The translations under genes and the position numbers were made by a program. The notes beneath the pieces were generated by a model. The model worked only from the letters and a program-made list of their open reading frames with translations. It ran no database searches and was not told where the DNA came from. Below are positions 1-5,679 of a stretch of 5,679 bases of DNA, piece by piece (within the stretch, counting starts at the first letter, position 1; every line of letters starts with the position of its first letter). The stretch comes from Aquifex sp. (GTDB lineage: Bacteria > Aquificota > Aquificia > Aquificales > Aquificaceae): assembly GCA_015487405.1 (NCBI GenBank), contig WFPV01000108.1:1-5679 (forward strand). Reading direction: 5' to 3'.

Positions 1-481
1 GAAAGCTCACCCTAAACTCCCAGACATAGCCCCCGAGTAGTGCCGCTAAAGCCTGCTCGTCCTCAGAGAGAGGTTTTTTATCCTTTTTATCAAACTCTAA
101 AACCCTCTCCCAGTGAATTTTCTCTTTCTCCCTCGTGAGCTTTATATTGAAAAGCTTCTTTCCCTCCACAAAATCCTTAACGCTGAAATTCCTGAGAGCT
201 TCAGGCGAGCGAAAGCTCAAAACGAAAGTATAGATAACGTTATTCGCTTCGTAAGTTTTATTAACCTTTAGAATCTTTACTCCCTTCTCTTCCGTTCCCT
301 CCTTTAGTTTTATCTGTGTGTAGCTCTTTTCAAGCTCTTTAGAGACGAAAGGAGGGACTATAAGTTTAACCTCCGCCTTTCCCGAGAAGTCCTCGTTGTA
401 GGTAATCCTGTCCTTATAAACTATGCAAGATTGGAGCAAAACGAGGAAAATAGCCAGAAAAATTATCCTTATCTTTTCCAT
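1..481 (-). CDS. Putative lipoprotein of unknown function, C-terminus beyond the left edge
   Basis: I do not recognise this gene. The 160 complete codons visible begin with a lipoprotein signal: Met-Glu-Lys-Ile-Arg, a hydrophobic core at residues 6-16, then a good lipobox L16-Q17-S18-C19, so Cys19 should be lipidated. The mature part has no further transmembrane segment in view. It starts with a hydrophilic, strand-like stretch (an Asp-Phe-Ser-Gly turn near 31-34 followed by alternating hydrophobics to about 43), continues Lys/Glu-rich, and reaches an aromatic strand near 152-160 (YVWEFRVSF). This loosely recalls LppM-like small lipoproteins, but I cannot confirm that. The ATG at 481 is the first possible start, because an in-frame TAA lies two codons upstream (485-487). 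It overlaps the end of the RND pump gene by 13 bases in another frame, with no strong Shine-Dalgarno sequence, which suggests translational coupling to the pump. It could be an accessory envelope component of the pump or simply a co-transcribed gene. I am confident that it is a coding lipoprotein gene and have little idea of its role. Confidence 0.82.
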   Translation of the reverse strand, partial: MEKIRIIFLAIFLVLLQSCIVYKDRITYNEDFSGKAEVKLIVPPFVSKELEKSYTQIKLKEGTEEKGVKILKVNKTYEANNVIYTFVLSFRSPEALRNFSVKDFVEGKKLFNIKLTREKEKIHWERVLEFDKKDKKPLSEDEQALAALLGGYVWEFRVSF

Positions 482-3400
482 ATCTTAAGTTTAATACCTT
501 CGGTGATTTCATACAAAACGGGAAGGAGGAATAGGCTCAAAGGCAGACCCGTTATTATCCCGCCAATCACAGCAGCTGCGAGAGGTTTTCTAAGCTCCGA
601 GCCGGTGGTAAGCCCAAGGAGAGTAGGGATAAGTGCCGAAACGACCGTAATCGTCGTCATCAGAATAGGTCTCAGTCTCTCCTTTCTTGCCTGAATTATT
701 GCATCCCTTACAGAGAAGCCTTCCTTTCTCAGCTGAATTATCCTCTCTATGAAGAGAACCGCGTCCCTGACGATTATTCCGACGAGGAGTATAACTCCGA
801 AGAAGGTGGGAATGCTGAAGGAAGTATTCGTCAAAACCAAAAAGAAAGACACTCCCAGAACCACGAGGGGAACCATCAAAAGAACTATGAAGGGAGTTAC
901 AAGGCTCTCAAAGAGGGAGGCGAGAACCATATAGACACCCACGAGAGCTACAACCAAAGCGGAGAAAAAGTCCCTCATCGCTTTCCTGAACTCCCTCGCG
1001 TGTCCGGCAGGCTCGTAGGTGTATCCCGGGGGAAGGTGCTCCTTTAGCCAGCTTTCTATCTCCCTCACTGCGGAGGAGAGGTCCTTATCTCCTAATAAGT
1101 TGGCGTAAAAGAAGAAGGAATAGCTCCTGTCGTACCTGTAAATCACCTTATAACCCGTTCCGAGCTCGTAGTCTATCACCTCCTTTATGGGAATGAGCTT
1201 TCCGTCTTTCGCTTTCACGTAAACCTTTTTCAAGCTTTCCAAGTTCTTAGTAAAGTCCTCCGTCGCTTTCACGTATATGTCGTAACTCTCAGCTCCCAGC
1301 TCGTAACTCCCGAGCTTATACTTTCCGAAAAGTATGTTCAGCGTATCCGCTACGTCCTTCACACTCACTCCGAGGTCTCCAGCCCTTTCTCTGTTTATCC
1401 TTATCTTTACTTGAGGCTCATTTAGTCTGAGGTCTGTATCCACGTCCGCAAACCCGGGAGCGTTCCTGAAGTGGGCGACCATACGGTCGGCAATTTCCTT
1501 CAAAACTTCTAAGGAGGGACCCTTCACTACATACTGAATTTGAGACATCCTTCCCCCGCCCATTCCCACCGTGCTGGGAGGCTCTACGCTCACTTTAACA
1601 TCTTTCAGCTTTCTGAACTCTCTTCTTAGCTCATCCATAATCACCTTGAGGTGAGGTCTGTCTTCCCGTTTGAGGTATATGAACCCTATCCCACCGTTTA
1701 CGTCCAGTCTTCCGACAATTCCCTCACCCACAGCTATTCCGAAGCGGTCTATGTAGGGATTGGAGAGTAGGATTTTCTCAATCTCCTGAGCTTTCCGCTT
1801 GGTAAACTCAAAGGAAGAACCTACCGGAGTCTCAAACCTTATTATGAATCTTCCCTCGTCCGTCAAAGGAAAAAACTCTTTCTTAACGAACTTAAACGTG
1901 TAGAACCCTCCTGCTACGGTCAAAAGTGAAAGTAGGATAACGAGGAGCTTGTGGTTTAGTGAAAATAGGAGAACCCTGTCAAAAACTCGCTCCAAGCGAG
2001 CGTAGGCTCTCATAAAGATATTCTCAGAGGTTTCTTTTGTTAATCTTAAGGACGCCGAAGGCGTAAAACTTATAGCTACCAAAAAAGAAATCGCAAGAGC
2101 TATCACCAAAGTGAGTGCAAAGCTCCCGAAAAGTGTTCCTACGACTCCCTTCAGGAAAATCACGGGAAGGAAGACGATAATCAGTGAAGCCGTTGAAGCT
2201 AAAAGTGCAAAAACAACAACCCTCGTTCCTTCAATTCCCGCCTCTACCGGAGGTAAGCCTTCCTGCCTTCTTCTGTAGATGCTCTCTAAAACGACTATGG
2301 CGTCGTCAATCACGAGCCCGACAGCAACCGCAAGCCCCAAAAGCGTGAAGGTATTCAGGGAGTTTCCGAGAAGGTATAAAAAGAATACGGTTCCCAGCAA
2401 GGTGACGGGAATCGCAAAAACCGGGATAATTGTAAGCCTGACCGCTCCGAGAAACACGTAAATAACTGCTCCCGTGAGAAGGGAACCAAGAACTATCTCC
2501 TCAAAGGCGGCTTTGACGCTCTTCTTTATGAACTCTGAGGCGTCAAAGGTGTAGTCTATCCCGATGTTGGGGGGAAGGAGCTTTCTCCACTTTTCCATCT
2601 TCTGCTTAATTCCATCAACTACGCTGATGGTGTTAGCCCCCGATTCCTTGTAAATGACGAGAGCCACAGCCCTTTTCCCTTTAAAACGAGCCTCAGCCCT
2701 CGGCTCGTCCAAACCAAAGTAAGCTTTTCCAACATCCTTGAGTTTAAGATTTTCTTTTACATAAAGTTCATTAAACTCCTCCGGAGAGCTAAGCTTTCCG
2801 TAGAGCCTCAGGATGTATTCCCTATCCTTTAGCTCAATCCTTCCAGCGGGAGCCTCTAAGTGATTCCTCTTTATTGCGTTCACCATATCTAAAGGCGTAA
2901 GCTCCCTGCCGTATAGCTTTTCCGTATCCAGCCTAACCCAGAGGACATTATCCCTAAAGCCCCCGAGGTCAACAGTTCCAACGCCTTTAACCTTCTCAAA
3001 GTCTCTTTTAAGGAGCTTGTCCGCAAAGTAAGAAAGTGTCTGATAATCCGCTCCCTTGGAGTATAGAACGACTACGAAAACGGGAGCTAAGGAGGTGTCT
3101 ATCTTACTGACTATGGGAGGCTCAACCCCGGGAGGCATCCTGTTGTAAGCCCTGAGAACCGCGTCTCTCACCTCCTGAGCCGCAACGTCTATATCCTTAT
3201 CTAAGGAAAAGATTACTCTAACGCGGGAAACACCTGCGTAACTGCTGGAGATAATCGCCTCCCTCCCGCTTATGCCCGATAGCTCCTCCTCCACAACCCT
3301 CGTCACGTTCACGTCCACAGTCTTTGCGTCCGCTCCCGGATAAACCGTAGTTATAGAAACCACAGGAAACTCAACGTTGGGGAGCCTATCAACGGGAATG

Positions 3401-3486
3401 AAACGTAAGGAGTAGAGCCCGAGCAGAATAAAGGAAAGCATGAGCATGAGGGAGGTTACAGGTCTGAGAACAAAGAACTTAAACAT
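469..3486 (-). CDS. RND-family efflux pump, inner-membrane permease (HAE-1/AcrB-AcrD type)
   Basis: This is a proton-driven transporter of the inner membrane, the motor of a tripartite efflux complex. Its 1005 residues show the duplicated RND plan: TM1 at about 11-29, a first periplasmic loop to about 328, TM2-TM6 at about 329-475, TM7 at about 513-530, a second loop to about 840, and TM8-TM12 at about 841-992. The N-terminus (FFVLRPV, then PGADAKTV at 50-57) is typical of hydrophobe/amphiphile exporters. TM4 carries the proton-relay pair D394-D395 in GLVIDDAIVVLESI, matching AcrB D407/D408. In TM10, where AcrB has K940-N941, this protein has R907-D908 (GIIVRDAVLFIERI). The post-TM10 motif LRPILMT is intact at 938-944. 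The protein is about 44 residues shorter than E. coli AcrB (1049), and the second periplasmic loop looks trimmed. The ATG at 3486 is chosen because an in-frame TAA lies two codons upstream. The adaptor and outer-membrane genes lie divergently next door. The substrate is unknown: the DD motif argues for a drug/amphiphile-type pump over a CusA-type metal pump, though this is inference. Confidence 0.96.
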   Translation of the reverse strand: MFKFFVLRPVTSLMLMLSFILLGLYSLRFIPVDRLPNVEFPVVSITTVYPGADAKTVDVNVTRVVEEELSGISGREAIISSSYAGVSRVRVIFSLDKDIDVAAQEVRDAVLRAYNRMPPGVEPPIVSKIDTSLAPVFVVVLYSKGADYQTLSYFADKLLKRDFEKVKGVGTVDLGGFRDNVLWVRLDTEKLYGRELTPLDMVNAIKRNHLEAPAGRIELKDREYILRLYGKLSSPEEFNELYVKENLKLKDVGKAYFGLDEPRAEARFKGKRAVALVIYKESGANTISVVDGIKQKMEKWRKLLPPNIGIDYTFDASEFIKKSVKAAFEEIVLGSLLTGAVIYVFLGAVRLTIIPVFAIPVTLLGTVFFLYLLGNSLNTFTLLGLAVAVGLVIDDAIVVLESIYRRRQEGLPPVEAGIEGTRVVVFALLASTASLIIVFLPVIFLKGVVGTLFGSFALTLVIALAISFLVAISFTPSASLRLTKETSENIFMRAYARLERVFDRVLLFSLNHKLLVILLSLLTVAGGFYTFKFVKKEFFPLTDEGRFIIRFETPVGSSFEFTKRKAQEIEKILLSNPYIDRFGIAVGEGIVGRLDVNGGIGFIYLKREDRPHLKVIMDELRREFRKLKDVKVSVEPPSTVGMGGGRMSQIQYVVKGPSLEVLKEIADRMVAHFRNAPGFADVDTDLRLNEPQVKIRINRERAGDLGVSVKDVADTLNILFGKYKLGSYELGAESYDIYVKATEDFTKNLESLKKVYVKAKDGKLIPIKEVIDYELGTGYKVIYRYDRSYSFFFYANLLGDKDLSSAVREIESWLKEHLPPGYTYEPAGHAREFRKAMRDFFSALVVALVGVYMVLASLFESLVTPFIVLLMVPLVVLGVSFFLVLTNTSFSIPTFFGVILLVGIIVRDAVLFIERIIQLRKEGFSVRDAIIQARKERLRPILMTTITVVSALIPTLLGLTTGSELRKPLAAAVIGGIITGLPLSLFLLPVLYEITEGIKLKIWKR

Positions 3487-3493
3487 TTCTTAA

Positions 3494-3499
3494 ATTATA
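3494..3499 (-). promoter_or_regulatory. Predicted -10 element for the RND pump gene (possible leaderless start)
   Basis: Read on the minus strand this is a perfect TATAAT hexamer. Seven bases separate it from the pump ATG at 3486, so transcription would begin at or within a base or two of the start codon, giving a leaderless mRNA. This agrees with the lack of a Shine-Dalgarno sequence upstream of that ATG. No good -35 is visible at 16-18 bp spacing; that stretch lies inside the adaptor's first codons and reads AATTCT or similar. The gap is so AT-rich that a chance hexamer is possible. Confidence 0.5.
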
Positions 3500-3503
3500 G
3501 AAT
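3498..3503 (+). promoter_or_regulatory. Predicted -10 element for the adaptor/outer-membrane factor operon (possible leaderless start)
   Basis: TAGAAT matches the -10 consensus at five of six positions and also ends seven bases before an ATG (3511), mirroring the minus-strand element with which it shares two bases. Transcription would again start at about the A of the ATG, consistent with no Shine-Dalgarno sequence in the upstream bases. The -35 region (about 3475-3480, GAACTT, inside the pump's first codons) is poor. Because the two -10 boxes overlap, polymerase could occupy only one direction at a time. The evidence is weaker than for the minus-strand element. Confidence 0.4.
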
Positions 3504-3510
3504 AGTTAAT

Positions 3511-4563
3511 ATGCTAAGAATTCTCCCTTTATTCTTATTTATCCTTCTACTTAACTGTAAATCCCAAGAAAAAATTCCTAAAAAAAGCGAAAGTGAAAAA
3601 GTTATAAAGGTTTCCGTTATCACCCCTCAAAAGGAGAAAGTAAAGGTTTACTATACAGTAAAAGGAAGCTTTGAAGCCATAAAAAACACCACACTAAAGC
3701 CGGAAGTGAGCGGCATAGTGGAAAAAGTTTTTACAGATGAGGGAAGATTTGTAAAAAAGGGGGATAAATTATTAAAAATTGAGGATAAATTCCTAAAATT
3801 GGAGCTAAAAAGATTGAAAGCTTCCTATCGTAAACTCTTAGCAGATTTAGAATACTACAGAGCTTTTTACGAAAGAAGAAAAAGACTTTACGAAAGAGAA
3901 CTTATCTCTAAAGAGGCTTACGAGGAAGTAAAAAAGCGCCTAAAAATTTACGAGGAGGATGCAAAAGCCCTGAAGGCTCAGATAGAAAATGTAAAGTTAA
4001 AGATTAGGAAAAGCGTTGTAACAGCTCCTTTCAACGGCTACATCGCAAAGCGATTCGTCAGCGAAGGGGACTACGTAAATCCCTCCACGAAGCTCTTCCA
4101 GATAGTTAGCCTCAATCCCGTAAGGCTTTCCTTTTCAATTCCGCAGGAGTATATCCCAAAAGTCAAGGAAGGAACTACCATACTTGCGGAAGTTGAGGGA
4201 GTAGGGGCCCTCACGGGAAAAGTATCCTTTCTCTCCCCCGTTCTTTCGGAAGACAGAACCCTGACCGTGAAGGCGGATTTCCAAAATCCAAAGGGAAAAA
4301 TAAAACCCGGAATGTTCGCCCTCGTTAAGATTCTCGTGGGAGAGAAGGAAGCCTTCAAACTGCCCGAAAGGGCGATAACCTTAATGGGAAATAAGAAGGT
4401 AGTCTGGAAGATAGAAAACGGGAAAGCCTTTCCGGTAGAAGTAAAGCTTATCAAAGTGGAGGGAGCCTTCGCCTACGTTTCCGGGGAGATAAAGGAAGGT
4501 GATAAAATAGCGGTTGAGAACGTGCATCTTCTTAGACCCGGCGCAAAGGTGAGCCCGAAATGA
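3511..4563 (+). CDS. RND efflux periplasmic adaptor (membrane fusion protein, HlyD/AcrA family), lipoprotein
   Basis: This is the periplasmic bridge between an RND pump and an outer-membrane channel. The 350 residues begin with a lipoprotein signal (MLRIL, hydrophobic core to residue 14) and a lipobox-like L13-L14-N15-C16, so the protein should be anchored by Cys16. Asn at -1 is less usual than Gly, Ala or Ser. Domains follow the AcrA order. The first lipoyl half is at about 62-92 (KPEVSGIVEKVF, then GRFVKKGDKLLKI). A Lys/Glu-rich alpha-helical hairpin covers about 93-166. The second lipoyl half is at about 168-200 (VTAPFNGYIAKRFVSEGDYV). A beta-barrel spans about 201-280 (with LTVKADFQNP and KPGMFALVKI), and a membrane-proximal domain about 281-350 pairs with residues near 40-60. 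The length is normal for the family. The ATG at 3511 is the only start that keeps the signal peptide, and it has no Shine-Dalgarno sequence. The stop overlaps the next gene by ATGA. The first 500 bases are clearly more AT-rich than the rest (see findings). The family call is secure; its partner is presumably the divergent pump. Confidence 0.95.
   Translation: MLRILPLFLFILLLNCKSQEKIPKKSESEKVIKVSVITPQKEKVKVYYTVKGSFEAIKNTTLKPEVSGIVEKVFTDEGRFVKKGDKLLKIEDKFLKLELKRLKASYRKLLADLEYYRAFYERRKRLYERELISKEAYEEVKKRLKIYEEDAKALKAQIENVKLKIRKSVVTAPFNGYIAKRFVSEGDYVNPSTKLFQIVSLNPVRLSFSIPQEYIPKVKEGTTILAEVEGVGALTGKVSFLSPVLSEDRTLTVKADFQNPKGKIKPGMFALVKILVGEKEAFKLPERAITLMGNKKVVWKIENGKAFPVEVKLIKVEGAFAYVSGEIKEGDKIAVENVHLLRPGAKVSPK
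4546..4553 (+). promoter_or_regulatory. Shine-Dalgarno sequence of the outer-membrane factor gene
   Basis: AAGGTGAG lies within the last codons of the adaptor gene, six bases before the ATG at 4560, and contains AGGTGA, complementary to the usual 3' end of 16S rRNA (UCACCU). It fixes the outer-membrane factor start despite the four-base ATGA overlap. It contrasts with the pump and adaptor genes, which show no such site. Confidence 0.75.
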
Positions 4564-5679
4564 GTCTTATTATTTTTATTCTTTTGATATCTATTACCTT
4601 CGGTGCTGATTTAAAGGAGCTCTTGGAGTTAGCTTACAGGAATACCACAAACATAAAACTCTCTGAGCTTGACCTGAAACGTGCCTACGAAGAGATTAGG
4701 AGAGCCCGTTCCGGGATACTCCCCTCTTTAACGGGAAGCTACTCCCACACCCATCTTGATAAGAACCTCGTCTTCGGATTCGGACTTCGGGACAGACAGA
4801 GCTACCGGATAACCCTGACCCAAAATATCTTTAACAAGGTTATCTTTGATACTCTAAGTCTCGCAAAGAAGGAGGTAAAGCTAAAGAAACTCATCTTAGA
4901 AGATATCAAGAAGGAGGTGAAATACAACGTAAAGGAGTTTTACTACGCCCTTCTTTACAAGAAGGCGGTCGTAGAACTTGAAAAGGACAACATCAAATAC
5001 TGGGAAGAGAATCTAAAGCAAGTGGAGGAAAAGTATAGAGCGGGGATTCTACCAAAGGTGGAGTATTTAAGAGCGAAGGCTCAGTATGAGAGTGCCAAAG
5101 CGAGCCTCGTGAACGCGGAGACGGATTATTACAAAAGCTTAGAAGAGCTAAGAGCTTTCTTAAGAACCGAAGGTATAAAGGATATTGAAGGAGAGCTAAG
5201 GTATAAGGAATACCCCCTTGAGGGAAAGCTCTGGGAGGAGATGCTCCTTAAGAACAACACAACCTTAAAAATCGCAAAACAGAAACTGAAGGTAGCCCAG
5301 GAGTTCATAGACATAGCTACAGCGGACTATTTTCCGACTATTCAAGCTTTTGCGGAATATCAGGGATTTACAACACGAAGAACCCTCTTCGGGGGGAAGG
5401 AGTGGCTAAAGGGATACACGGTAGGTATCAGTTTAAATTACACCTTCTTTGACGGCTTCAGGAGGGAAGCGGAGGTTGCTCAAAAAAAGATAGACTACCT
5501 GAAGGAAAAGGAGAACTACAAAGACACACTCTACAAGGTAAAGGCGGAGCTCAGGAAGGTTCTGTTAGATTTAAAGTCCTTAAAGGAGAGAATAAAGGCT
5601 ACAAAGCTCTCTTTGGAAGCTGCAAGAGAGAGCCTCAGGCTATCAACGGAACGCTACAAGGAAGGTGTGGCAACCCAGC
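4560..5679 (+). CDS. TolC-family outer-membrane efflux protein, C-terminus beyond the right edge
   Basis: This is the trimeric outer-membrane channel that completes the efflux complex. The 373 complete codons show the OEP duplication. In repeat 1, a helix at about 17-50 leads to the turn GILPSLTGSYSH (52-63), beta strands follow to about 91, and a long coiled-coil hairpin at about 98-200 contains the family motif EKYRAGILPKVEYLRAKAQY (157-176). Repeat 2 starts near 226, with DYFPTIQAFAEYQ (256-268), strands ending in GISLNYTFFDGF (289-300), and a second coiled coil that ends in RYKEGVATQ at the edge. This matches the point where TolC-like proteins usually continue with a ~50-residue final helix, so most of the gene is here. 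The signal peptide (residues 1-16, cleavage near FGA/D) has no Lys or Arg before its hydrophobic core, which is unusual. The start is set by the ATGA overlap with the adaptor stop and by the strong Shine-Dalgarno sequence six bases upstream, so the two proteins should be made together. Family assignment is firm. Confidence 0.94.
   Translation, partial: MSLIIFILLISITFGADLKELLELAYRNTTNIKLSELDLKRAYEEIRRARSGILPSLTGSYSHTHLDKNLVFGFGLRDRQSYRITLTQNIFNKVIFDTLSLAKKEVKLKKLILEDIKKEVKYNVKEFYYALLYKKAVVELEKDNIKYWEENLKQVEEKYRAGILPKVEYLRAKAQYESAKASLVNAETDYYKSLEELRAFLRTEGIKDIEGELRYKEYPLEGKLWEEMLLKNNTTLKIAKQKLKVAQEFIDIATADYFPTIQAFAEYQGFTTRRTLFGGKEWLKGYTVGISLNYTFFDGFRREAEVAQKKIDYLKEKENYKDTLYKVKAELRKVLLDLKSLKERIKATKLSLEAARESLRLSTERYKEGVATQ

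Noticed and set aside
431..934. Plus-strand open frames of 87 and 61 codons at 431-694 and 749-934
   Set aside because: They lie antisense to the well-supported pump gene (the first also overlaps the lipoprotein start), are Arg/Thr/Pro/Ser-rich with no recognisable domain, and look like frame shadows.
2279..2461. Plus-strand 60-codon open frame
   Set aside because: It is antisense to the pump's TM2-TM5 region, and its Thr/Lys/Pro-rich, low-complexity composition is what the reverse of hydrophobic codons gives.
3439..3450. Short tandem GCATGA repeat (two copies)
   Set aside because: It encodes the Met-Leu-Met-Leu of the pump's first transmembrane helix; two six-base copies are expected by chance in such codons.
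3487..3510. Terminator or small RNA in the intergenic gap
   Set aside because: The gap is 24 bases, AT-rich and without a GC stem, and the genes diverge from it, so neither is plausible.
3517..3524. AGAATTCT palindrome just inside the adaptor gene as an operator
   Set aside because: An 8-bp perfect palindrome in AT-rich DNA is too short to call a regulator site alone; I mention it only as a place to look.
4071..4454. Minus-strand 127-codon open frame inside the adaptor gene
   Set aside because: It is fully antisense to the conserved second lipoyl half and beta-barrel of the adaptor, has no ribosome site or domain, and the plus-strand reading is clearly the real one.
5129..5314. Minus-strand 61-codon open frame
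   Set aside because: It is antisense to the TolC-like gene, Ser/Phe/Leu-rich and without conserved features.

Overview
The window holds four genes that look like one tripartite RND efflux system plus an accessory lipoprotein. The proteins are rich in Lys, Glu and Ile, use AGA/AGG for Arg and ATA for Ile heavily, and have purine-rich coding strands on both sides of the divergence point. Genes are tightly packed. This style fits a thermophilic bacterium with a diderm envelope, and I would guess Aquificales (Aquifex-like). That assignment is inferred from composition and protein style, not from a search.

Layout. On the minus strand, a 1005-residue HAE-1-type RND inner-membrane pump runs from 3486 down to 469. 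Its last codons overlap the start of a second minus-strand gene (start at 481). That gene encodes a small lipoprotein of unrecognised function and runs off the left edge. On the plus strand, a 350-residue lipoprotein membrane-fusion (periplasmic adaptor) protein runs from 3511 to 4563. It is coupled by an ATGA overlap to a TolC-type outer-membrane factor starting at 4560, which runs off the right edge after 373 codons.

The two arms diverge from a 24-bp, AT-rich gap (3487-3510). The gap appears to hold two overlapping -10 elements facing opposite ways, each ending 7 nt from its ATG, with no Shine-Dalgarno sequence on either side. This would give leaderless mRNAs for both the pump and the adaptor from one compact control point. 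By contrast, the outer-membrane factor has a strong Shine-Dalgarno sequence inside the adaptor gene.

How the genes work together: the RND trimer should use the proton gradient to move substrate, the lipid-anchored adaptor should bridge the periplasm, and the TolC-like channel should open to the outside. All three parts are adjacent, so the locus may be self-sufficient. No regulator gene lies inside the window, and the substrate cannot be read from sequence. No RNA gene, mobile element, CRISPR array or convincing terminator was seen. The only gene-free stretch is the 24-bp gap. I found no clearly new biological system. The most interesting points are the divergent promoter, the overlapping lipoprotein gene, the substituted relay residues in the pump, and a composition break inside the adaptor gene.
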